A stretch of DNA of 10,288 nt from Cyclostephanos tholiformis (taxonomy: Eukaryota > Bacillariophyta > Thalassiosirophyceae > Thalassiosirales > Thalassiosiraceae): assembly GCA_036939975.1 (NCBI GenBank), contig JALLPB010001324.1:1-10288 (forward strand), in the 5' to 3' direction. The notes below the pieces were generated by a model. It was given only the letters and a program-made list of their open reading frames with translations. It was not told the origin of the DNA and did no database searches. This document shows, one piece after another, positions 1-7,713 of this stretch (its first letter is position 1; each line of letters starts with the position of its first letter). A program made the position numbers and the translations under genes.

Positions 1-203
1 GTGCTTCTGTCTTGGACGCACGGATGGGGGGTGTTAGTCTGTCCGTAGTCCTTAGAGCGTAGCCTAAGCTAACGCTCACTTCCTCACCACTAGTGACTCA
101 GCTCTCGTTTCTCTCTTACCTCTTCGTGGGTCTTAGGATAGGGGTGGGTGGATCCTCGCACCCGGTTGGCCATTTTTCCTCACCTGGCAGGACCGTTGGA
201 GTA

Positions 204-1113
204 ATGAAGGCAACTAGTCTATTCGTTGTGGCGCTGTCGTCGTTTCGCGGCAGAGGACGCGTCGCTGTCGATGCCTTCAATGCATTTGCCCCGCTCCTGA
301 AGATGTTCCCTCCATCCGACACGGCCTACGCGGGACCACCTCCCTCCAGAGTCGAGGCCGAAAGCTGGCTCGACGTGCTGAAATACGACGAACCGCCCAA
401 GTTCGACGTCCTTTCGAAGACTATTGAATATGCCAAGCTAGACTTGTATTCGGACATGTCATACCACGCCGAAGACTACGTCTTTCGTGGACCCATCGTC
501 GGTCCAATCACCGCCGAAGATGTGCGTAAAACTCAGGAGGTGAGTAATTCGCTACAATAGCGAATTCCCATCATATATAAGTATGAATCCCGAAGTTTCA
601 GACGTCTTACTTTTGATATATTGGCACGACAACACACAACCAAAGAGCTTCAAAATCAATTCTGCATACCCCGACTATCAAAGGCGTCCGTTTGGTTTTA
701 CAATTGATCCAGATAATCCGTATAGGTGTTACTTCTTCGAACGATGGGAGGGCACAAATACGGGAAGCGCGCAAGTCGGACCCATGGTGATCCCGCCCAC
801 GAATGCCGATGTCAAGCTGCCTACACACATCATTAGTATTCACTGGAATCCGGAGGGGAAGATTCGATACACATGTCTTAGCAGTCCGCTCGATCGGTTC
901 GAGGGCACCTCAAAAGGGGCTGGTGCCATCTTCGGATTGCTGGTCGGGGCGGGAGTGGACACGGGGAATGCATCCGTTGGAGATTTGAAGTTGAGGCTGC
1001 AACAGCGACTGGTTCATGCCATCGGTGGCCTTGGTAGGACGTGGAGCGAGGAGACGGACATCCCCAGCTGGTGGAAGAGCAAGGCCAGGGGTGCGGATCC
1101 GAATGATTTGTAA
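204..1113 (+). CDS. SnoaL/NTF2-like protein with probable targeting presequence (2 exons)
   Basis: Exons 204-539 and 646-1113 join in phase 0 to give 267 residues. The in-frame reading upstream to 93 has only a GTG, so the ATG at 204 is the first plausible eukaryotic start. Residues 1-30 look like a presequence: a short hydrophobic stretch (SLFVVALSS), then Phe and an Arg-rich segment (FRGRGR), then NAFAP. Both Phe sites recall the ASAFAP cleavage motif of diatom plastid preproteins, so plastid or secretory targeting is inferred. Residues 50-200 resemble the SnoaL-like/NTF2-like cone fold as seen in diatom homologues, with landmarks such as YVFRGPIVGPITAEDV, RPFGFTIDP, YFFERWEGTNTG, LPTHIISIHW and SSPLDRFEGTSKGAGAIFG. 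The first aromatic/acidic helix is about 52-90. Such folds bind or cyclise small hydrophobic substrates, but no specific substrate can be assigned. The gene converges on the hydrolase gene to its right. An alternative Met at residue 34 could give a form without the presequence. Confidence 0.8.
540..645 (+). other. Intron in the SnoaL-like gene (106 bp)
   Basis: The donor GAG|GTGAGT lies at 539/540 and the acceptor CCAAAG at 640-645. Reading through meets an in-frame TAG at 558-560. Only this acceptor keeps phase 0 and joins ...VRKTQE to SFKINSAYPD, which fits the continuous core of the family. A pyrimidine-rich TTTCAG at 596-601 looks more canonical, but it shifts the frame and gives a stop within five codons. 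Confidence 0.75.
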
Positions 1114-1207
1114 GCTGTGTGTTTTTTGCTACGAGCCCGAGGAGGATTACACAAGAGCCAAGAAGCTCTCTGGCCGTTCAGCGTACTGAGCAACGGCATG
1201 AAATAGT

Positions 1208-1213
1208 AATAAA
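1208..1213 (+). terminator. Polyadenylation signal AATAAA for the SnoaL-like gene
   Basis: An exact AATAAA lies about 95 bases past the stop codon at 1111-1113, in an AT-rich run (about 1201-1232), and just before the 3' end of the oppositely oriented hydrolase gene. The signal is seen directly; its use is inferred. Confidence 0.5.
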
Positions 1214-1241
1214 AGTATATATTAATATATTGTGCTTACTC

Positions 1242-2267
1242 TTACAAACCCATTTCATCCAAAAACTGCATCACCTCCCCGACGAACTCTTGTGGACTAT
1301 CTAAATATACCGGATGCCCTCCCGCCAACTCCACCCCCTCGGCTCCGGTCACCGTCGTCAACCTTAACGTTACCTTCTTCCCCATCTCGTCCTTATCCCC
1401 GTGTATAGACAAAATCGGTATCTTTGCATTTTTGAATTGTATCAGCGTCGTGTCAGACGCTTTCAGGATAGCGGGGGAGGCCACCGGTATCCATGCCTTG
1501 ACGATCTTCGTTAGTGAGTTGCCCACGTCGCCCTCGCCGCCCTCGCCGCCGCCGCTCGCTGAGGCCAGTTCACCCAAACTCACGATCGCCAACCCTGAAG
1601 CCGACGGCGAAACGAACGTTACCGGACGTCCACTGAGAATCCCACTCGAGACAAGAGCGTCGAATGCCGATCCCAACTCGCCGCCGTCGGCCGACACCGG
1701 TAGGTCCAACGCGATTATCGACAGGTCGCCCTCGTCCTCCTCGTTGTTGATCTCGCAAAGCATATCGAGTATACCCGACGTCTTCCAATCCTCCTTCGTG
1801 AATTTCGCACCGTGTAGTAGGATTAGTTCGGTCAAACCTGCATCGTTGTGCGATGGTAGCGGTCCGCAGTGATAGTATGGCAGGGATCTGCCGCTACCGT
1901 CCCTCTCGCTGGCGTCGTACGTAACGGATCCCTCGACGATACGGAGCGGATCGACGTCCACCTCGTCCAATTCCTCCTTATTCTTGACCCTCTCGTCACT
2001 TCCACCATCCCCTTCGGCCTCGGCGACCTTGGTGGATGGCACCCGATTCTTCATTTTCAGAACCGTCGCCGGCGACATCAGTTCCCCGGCGGCGTCGACG
2101 TCGTCGCCTCGGACGTCCTTGCCACCGCCGCGCGACGACGACGACGACGACGAGGGGAGGAGAAGTATGCCGGCAATGACCAACGCGATGAATAACGCGA
2201 GGTAAAATGTGAGTCGTGGCGTTGGATTGCCATTGGCGCGGGTGTTTGGTCGGATCGTCGTCATCAT
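1242..2267 (-). CDS. Membrane-anchored ABHD14/CIB-like alpha/beta hydrolase
   Basis: A single exon encodes 341 residues. Residues 20-38 form one strong transmembrane segment (LTFYLALFIALVIAGILLLP) after a short basic head, which suggests a type II anchor. A Ser run (39-45) and an acidic low-complexity linker follow to about residue 105. The hydrolase domain, about 110-341, shows the landmarks of the ABHD14/CIB branch: LLHGAKF (150-156, oxyanion region) and Trp161, ALDLP (186-190), the nucleophile elbow SPSASG with Ser222, WIPVASP (259-265), a strand ending SIHGDKDE (287-294, probable acid Asp291 or Asp293), and GGHPVY with His318. The elbow is S-x-S-x-S rather than the usual G-x-S-x-G, as is normal in this branch. 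The family includes a protein-lysine deacetylase in mammals, but substrate transfer to this protein would be a guess. The start is a Met-Met pair (2265-2267 and 2262-2264). It is divergent from RRP12. Confidence 0.85.
   Translation of the reverse strand: MMTTIRPNTRANGNPTPRLTFYLALFIALVIAGILLLPSSSSSSSRGGGKDVRGDDVDAAGELMSPATVLKMKNRVPSTKVAEAEGDGGSDERVKNKEELDEVDVDPLRIVEGSVTYDASERDGSGRSLPYYHCGPLPSHNDAGLTELILLHGAKFTKEDWKTSGILDMLCEINNEEDEGDLSIIALDLPVSADGGELGSAFDALVSSGILSGRPVTFVSPSASGLAIVSLGELASASGGGEGGEGDVGNSLTKIVKAWIPVASPAILKASDTTLIQFKNAKIPILSIHGDKDEMGKKVTLRLTTVTGAEGVELAGGHPVYLDSPQEFVGEVMQFLDEMGL
2134..2151 (+). repeat. (GAC)6 microsatellite, poly-Ser on the minus strand
   Basis: Six GAC units on the plus strand are read in another register on the minus strand, as TCG codons that form the Ser run just after the transmembrane segment of the hydrolase. 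Confidence 0.9.
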
Positions 2268-2530
2268 CGTCGTCGCCGTCGAGGACCTCTTTTGGGGAAT
2301 GGGAAGCGAAAGCCCTTGATAGAAGAAATTGGGCGGGGTTCGGTTGTTTCGTGGTCACTTCCCCGCCATTTTCAGTCGTCTTGCTTGGCTTGGTCTGTCT
2401 GGCTTTTCTTGAAGTTCCCGCCGACTTTTTTGTTTGCCCTTGTAAAGAGAAGTTGTCAAAGGACCACCCAAACTCTCAAGAAATAAAAGGAACGACGAAT
2501 GACACATTACTTTTCTCTGTTTGATTCATC
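2268..2530. promoter_or_regulatory. Divergent intergenic region between hydrolase and RRP12 genes
   Basis: These 263 bp separate the two start codons and must carry both promoters or their 5' UTRs. A TATA-like AAATAAAAGG lies at 2481-2490, about 40 bp before the RRP12 ATG, and a pyrimidine-rich run (ACTTTTCTCTGTTTG) follows. On the hydrolase side there is a GTC/ATC triplet run (about 2254-2279) straddling the start. No other element is clear. Confidence 0.4.
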
Positions 2531-5500
2531 ATGGGACGATCTCGATCTGGAACCAACGCTTCCAGAGGCGGCGGGAGCAGCAGTCGCAGTCGCCACGGCG
2601 ACGGTGGATCCATGTATACCTCTTCATCGTCCATCATTTCGTCATCCTCCACGACACTGGGGAGAGGAATTGGATCCTCCGGCATAATGTCCGAGTACAC
2701 CGCGCCCGCCATATCGGACACCGCCGACGACGTCGCTTCCTCATTCTCGAAGTTATTAGAGGATTATCAGAGCGTAAGCGCCGATCCACGAAGCGTACGT
2801 AGGGCGGCGTGTTGTGCGGCATTGGCGGAGACGGCCAGGGAACAGCGGGGTCGTCGTCGTGGCGCCGCCGGTAACGACGACGACGACGACGACGACGACG
2901 ACCACGCTCCCGTGACGCCCAACGAAATGTTCGTCGTGGCCATTGCCGCGCTAACATCACTTCAGACATCGCTCGAATCGAGGCAAAAATCCCTATCCCC
3001 CTCCGCTGCCGGCGGCGGTGGCGGCGACGACGATGCCAACAACGACGATGCGGTGGCGGAATCCATAGTGCGCGAGCTGGAAGGAACGGCAATACCGGTC
3101 CTCGAGCTATTGCGTCGCATCTTACCCTACGTGGCCCATCGTACCAACAATTCCGGCGTGATGCTGTCCCATCAGTTTGGTACGATCAGTCGTATGCTCA
3201 GACTGTTCGTCGCGATGGGATACGCCCTCCCCGCCGCCGCCGCCGCCACCGGGGGAGAAGGCTCACAAAAGAGAACGAAGAAGGGCAAGTACTCATCGTC
3301 GTCGTCGCGGCTGCATCAGCAGCAGCAGCGGCGGGGGGGTGGGGAGGTGGGGGCGGGAGTCTCCGGGGCCAACGCCCTCCTGCGACAGGTCCTCAAGGTA
3401 TCCACGACGTTGCTCCTGATCGCGCCTCCCGTCGGTACCGCGTCCGGGGGGACGTCAGAGAAGGACCTGGCGAGGCTGTTGCACTCTACGATAGTTCCCA
3501 TGTTCCACGACCTTAGGCCAAAGGTGCGCAAGGCCGCGTGGGGATCAGCGATGGAAATAATCGTCGTGGCCTCATCGTCGTCATCGTCATCGGCGTCGTC
3601 GTGCACGTCCCTCGTCGGTGGTGACGACGATGCCGATACTAATGGCGTCATCGTCGTCGCGAGGAGAATACAGCGACAACGTATGGTCGTTGCCGACTTT
3701 TTGTGGGAATACTGCCACGCGGTTGTATCCAAATATTCGTCTTCTGGAGGTGGTGGAGGAGGAAAATCATCGAAAGAAATCTCGTCGAAAGTGATCCACG
3801 TATTGAGATTCCTATCGAGCTCATTGCCTTACGCCGACGACTCCAGGATACGCGTGCGATTTGGCGAAATCTGCCAATCGACGTTGGCGGAGGTCGGCGG
3901 AGGTGGGGGCTCCTTAGAGGTCGTTAAGGAAATTATCATGGTCCTCCTGTCCTGCTTGGAGACATCGGAACGGGAGCAGGAATCGCATGATGACGATACG
4001 GCGGCGGCGAAGGGAGGGGATGGGGAAACGTCGAATTTCGCGTCCCGATGTCTCGCGTTCCTGCTGCAGCACCGCCCGAGCGGCGCCAACGATCCCGACT
4101 CGCACGATGGCGTCGACGACGTCAATGCGGTGTACGGACGATGTCTGTTGGCATGTGTGGAAAGAATGCTGGGCAGGACAGCAAATGACGATGGCGGGGG
4201 CCACAGGGACGATGTCCCCGCTTCGATATTGCTGGCGATGAAATTGATCCCCAACGTGCTGACTTCAATGCTGAATATCTGCGAGGCTTCTTGTGGCAGC
4301 GCAAAATCCAATGGACGAGGAACAGGAGGAAACGGCGATGGGAGCGATCACTACGACTCAAGCGGTTCCGCGTTCAACCGGTTCGTTTCACAGGTAATAC
4401 CGATCGTCGTATCGTACCTAGATCGACGGAATACGAATAATGTGAAGCTCCATCGAGTGTCGCTCGAGACGTTGCCGCTCTGTATTCCGATCATTCAGCG
4501 GGCACTTCAGATACAATACAGATCAGCGTGGGGATCGATACTGACGGGAGGTTACGCAACGTTTACCCTGACGTTGGCGCGCCACCTGTTAGAGCGAAGG
4601 TTGACGCCATCGTCAAGCTCCGGCACCGCTAGTAACGTCAATGATGACGACCCCGAGCTTAACGATCAATTATTCTCGTGGTTGCGAGCGCTCGTCCTCT
4701 CGTTGCTGCGTCTACACGACGACGTTGCCAAGGGGGGTGGCGCCGCGAGGACGGCGGTAGAGTATGCCACGTCCACGATCATACGTGGTATGGGCGTAGA
4801 ATTGTTCATCGGCTTGGTGGACTTCGTTGACGAGGATGGCGACGGCGGTGGCACGAAGAAGGAGGCTCTTTCGAGCAGTAGCACCACTGGAGGCGGGATT
4901 CGAGATGACAGGGCGTGGCTGTTACCATTGATGAAGCAGTCTGTGGCTGTCAATGGTAGCAGCAGCGTTACAACGAATGACATCACGTCCAAAACGCACC
5001 TCTCTTTCTTCCAGGGAAATGTGCTCAACCTCGCGCGGAAGTGCGATGCTGCATCGGCGGACGGACATCGCACCGTCGCCGAAGCGTCGATACAGAAGGC
5101 GAGGGTGGTCGAGCTTTGGTCGTTATTACCCATATTCTGCGTGTACCCGTTGGATGTTAAGGAAAATTTTGGGCGTGTTGCCAAGACCATGGTGAAGGCC
5201 TTGGGGGATCATGGACGGTATCCTAAGTTGATTGTAAGTATCGTTTGTAGGCTTACTCGTATTTAGGAGGATGTCTGATTCTGACCGCTACTTCGATTGG
5301 ACTATATCTCTTCTCGTCCACCTTCAGCCAATCATATGCGGAGGTCTCAAGATCGTTGCAAGTGGCATAATGGAACGAGCCAAATCCTCTCCGGAAGCAG
5401 CGGAGGATTACAATGTGCTGTCAAACTTGTCCACCAAAATTCTACCTTCATTGTTCAAATTAGTAGAAACGTTGAATGAATTATCTTCAACAGAATCAGG

Positions 5501-7495
5501 CGAAGCAATGGACGTTGATGGATCGTCACCAAAGGAGGCGCAGTCCCAGAATCAACAAAACATGCCGCTTGTCGAAGCAGTCACTGACGCCATTGGTCAG
5601 CTGGCGCAGATTTGTCCCCCTGGGTTCCTCCAAACTCTCTTCAAAAAAGTCGTGCAGCGTCTACTCACAGCTACTACCGAGATTGGGGAAGTATCGGGGC
5701 ATAAGGATGCCTGGAATGCAACAGCCATGCGCATGGCGTCGATGCTCGGTCTGGGACAGGCGCTGGTTGCTTCTGGCTCTCTCGATAATTCAAGCCTCGA
5801 TCTTCTTTACCGAGCCGTGCGCCCATTAGTCCGTACTGATGAGCACGATCCACGGGTGCAGAAGCGAGCCTACAAGGTTTTGGCAGAAATTTGCGAACGG
5901 CACAAGGAGTTCGTTATCTCTGACGAACGCCTCGGGGAAATGACGGACCTTGTGGTCGACTCAATCGTCACGTGTCAAGTTTCTGCGCGAAATATGAGGA
6001 TCAAGTGCATGACACACATTGTCCAGGGATTCGACTCAAATAATCAAACTCACATGGAAGTCATACCCAAGATAATGGGCGAGGTTCTGCTATGCTTGAA
6101 AGACTCCAACGCCAAAACTCGCGAGGCAGCTTACCAATTACTCATGGCAATGGCGGTGGCACGCGACGACATGATCGATTACTTTCGCATCGTCTTGGCG
6201 GCGTTGGGTGCGCAGACAGCACACATGCGCTCCGCAGCTGTTATGGCATTGTCTCGACTTGCGTTTGAATATGCCAGGGACGACCACACAGTGCAAGAAC
6301 TGCTACCGTCGTTGATGCAGACAGTGTCTGTTCTATTTGATGATTCATCAAGGGAGGTGACCAAGAGTGTGATTGGGTAAGTAAGAGATCATTAAAGTCA
6401 ATAACCTCTGGATTCGTACATTTCCATGAATTACGTGGCTCTTTTTCTCTTCCGAACCCTCAAAGATTTGTCAGGGTATGCGTTGCTGCTATGACTCGCG
6501 ATCAGCTTGAACCCCTTCTCCCGGAGGTTGTGGGTGGGATCATGAAGTACAATAAAGGCAAGGATCGATTCAGGGCAAAGATCAAAATAATTCTTAAGAA
6601 GCTCGTGAGAGTATACGGTTATGAATCGATCGCGCCACTAGTTCCTGATGAGCACACGCGCTTGATTACACACATGCGAAAACTCTCAGAGCGAGCAGCC
6701 CGCAGGAAGGCCACGGGCGTACAGGATGGGCGCTCTGATGCCCACAATGACTTCGACGACATGATGAATTCCGATGAGGATGATTCGGATGACGGCCGGA
6801 CTTTTATGACAGGCGTGACGGGATTTACTAAATTGACTGCCATGAGTGGTAAGACTACGAGGCTTTTAACCGGGGACCGAAGTGTCAATGGCAAGAGCGT
6901 TATTAGTGGAGCGAAATCTACAATGACAAGCAAGAGTGGTAAGGGGAATTATGGTCCTCGTATAAAAGCGGAATTAAATGGGGAGATATTGGATATGCTC
7001 GATGCCTCCAAAATGGCGCGAAGTGTCCACTTTGCAGATGAGAACATGCGCGATGGGGACTTCAGCGATGACGACAATGATGACGGAGCCGATGATTTAC
7101 AATTCGATAGTCGAGGTAGAATAGTTATCAGTGATGGTATGCCGCAGTCCAGTGAAGGGAAAATGAACGCGGGAGGGTACGATTCCGATGACGATCAAAA
7201 CATTGGTGCGAAACGTCGCCGAGTGAGCAAGTTTGAGAGCGTCAAGCTAGCCAAGGCCGAGAAGGATGCACGAAAGGGCAGGATGCAAAAAGCGAGGAAG
7301 GATTCCACGGCCACTCTCGGCGCGGCGTATAAATCAAAGAAGGCCGGCGGTGACGTGATGAAGAAGGGGCAGAAATATGAGCCATATGCCTACGTCCCTC
7401 TTGACGCGAGGGATTTCACGAAAAAAAATAGGGATAAAGCTGTATCGAAGATGAGTTCGGTGGTGCGGAGTACTAGCAAGAGAAGGAGGACCTGA
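2531..7495 (+). CDS. RRP12: RRP12-like ribosome biogenesis factor (HEAT/NUC173), 3 exons
   Basis: Exons 2531-5233, 5328-6376 and 6466-7495 join to 1593 residues. RRP12 is a karyopherin-like HEAT-repeat protein needed for maturation and nuclear export of pre-ribosomal subunits. Family landmarks: VRKAAWGSAMEIIV in the N-terminal HEAT region; a NUC173-type core from about residue 640 (LETLPLCIPI, QYRSAWGSIL) through DDRAWLLPLMKQSV (near 794) and VELWSLLPIFCVYPLDV (near 862); KRAYKVLAEICERH in exon 2; and GFVRVCVAAMTRDQLEPLLP across the last junction. The C-terminal tail has acidic patches (about 1344-1362), a basic nuclear-localisation-like region (KRRRVSKFES, about 1500) and YEPYAYVPLD (about 1555), typical of the RRP12 C terminus. 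At 1593 residues it exceeds the roughly 1230-1300 of yeast and human proteins, because exon 1 holds many Ser, Gly and Asp insertions, including D9 at 116-124. The start at 2531 is the first ATG after the divergent region. Confidence 0.93.
2876..2902 (+). repeat. (GAC)9 microsatellite encoding poly-Asp in RRP12
   Basis: Nine uninterrupted GAC codons give Asp116-Asp124. The run is probably length-variable between strains. Confidence 0.95.
5234..5327 (+). other. RRP12 intron 1 (94 bp)
   Basis: The donor ATT|GTAAGT is at 5233/5234 and the acceptor CCTTCAG ends at 5327, in phase 0. Splicing joins YPKLI to PIICGGLKIV, which matches the continuous helix seen in RRP12 proteins. Without splicing the frame stops at 5264-5266. 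Confidence 0.9.
6377..6465 (+). other. RRP12 intron 2 (89 bp)
   Basis: The donor TTGG|GTAAGT is at 6376/6377 and the acceptor CTCAAAG ends at 6465, in phase 2. The split Gly codon GG/A gives KSVIG followed by FVRVCVAAM, as expected for RRP12. Reading through meets TAA at 6378-6380. A pyrimidine tract CTCTTTTTCTCTTCC lies at about 6439-6453. Confidence 0.9.
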
Positions 7496-7713
7496 TTAAG
7501 TAATATGCATTGGCATACCTCGGGCATGCTGCGCACACTTATTTTATGTAAGGCAAAAAGTTAATAACTTATGCAAAGTACAACATCCCTTGCCATTTTT
7601 CACTCGACACTACAAACACGCGCGCGATACCTTCATGAACGCGGCCTGCCATCTCCTCCCACTACACGCCTGGTCCTGCAGTGTTCAACCGACATCGCCG
7701 AGGACGCCACAAA
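7496..7713. other. Convergent intergenic region between RRP12 and SR/zinc-motif genes
   Basis: These 218 bp hold the 3' ends of both genes. No AATAAA is seen on the plus strand. On the minus strand an ATAAAATAAG stretch lies near 7540-7550, about 165 bases past the stop of the minus-strand gene, and may act as its polyadenylation signal. No coding sequence is supported here. Confidence 0.4.

Noticed and set aside
56..76. Imperfect hairpin near the left edge
   Set aside because: An 8-bp stem with a bulge and a 4-base loop, without a T run or conserved context; likely chance.
93..203. N-terminal extension of the SnoaL-like protein starting at 93
   Set aside because: The codon at 93 is GTG, not ATG. 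A eukaryotic nuclear gene would start at the ATG at 204, and the extension shows no recognisable targeting or domain sequence.
583..645. Separate gene starting at ATG 583
   Set aside because: The reading from 583 to 645 is intron sequence; the family core continues from exon 1 straight into the residues encoded from 646.
1432..1872. Plus-strand 146-residue ORF inside the hydrolase gene
   Set aside because: It is antisense to a well-supported hydrolase domain, and its Ser/Pro-rich composition is that expected of a shadow frame.
1996..2358. Minus-strand 120-residue ORF with Asp, Val and Arg runs
   Set aside because: It is an alternative frame of the hydrolase 5' end and its GAC/GTC microsatellites, with no domain.
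2634..3092. Minus-strand Arg-rich ORF opposite RRP12 exon 1
   Set aside because: Its Arg-rich composition is the reverse complement of GAC/GCC-rich coding triplets, and there is no independent support.
5271..6380. Separate HEAT-repeat gene starting at 5271
   Set aside because: Clean splice sites at 5234 and 5327, and RRP12 conservation on both sides, show that it is exon 2 of one gene. The residues from 5271 to 5327 are intronic.
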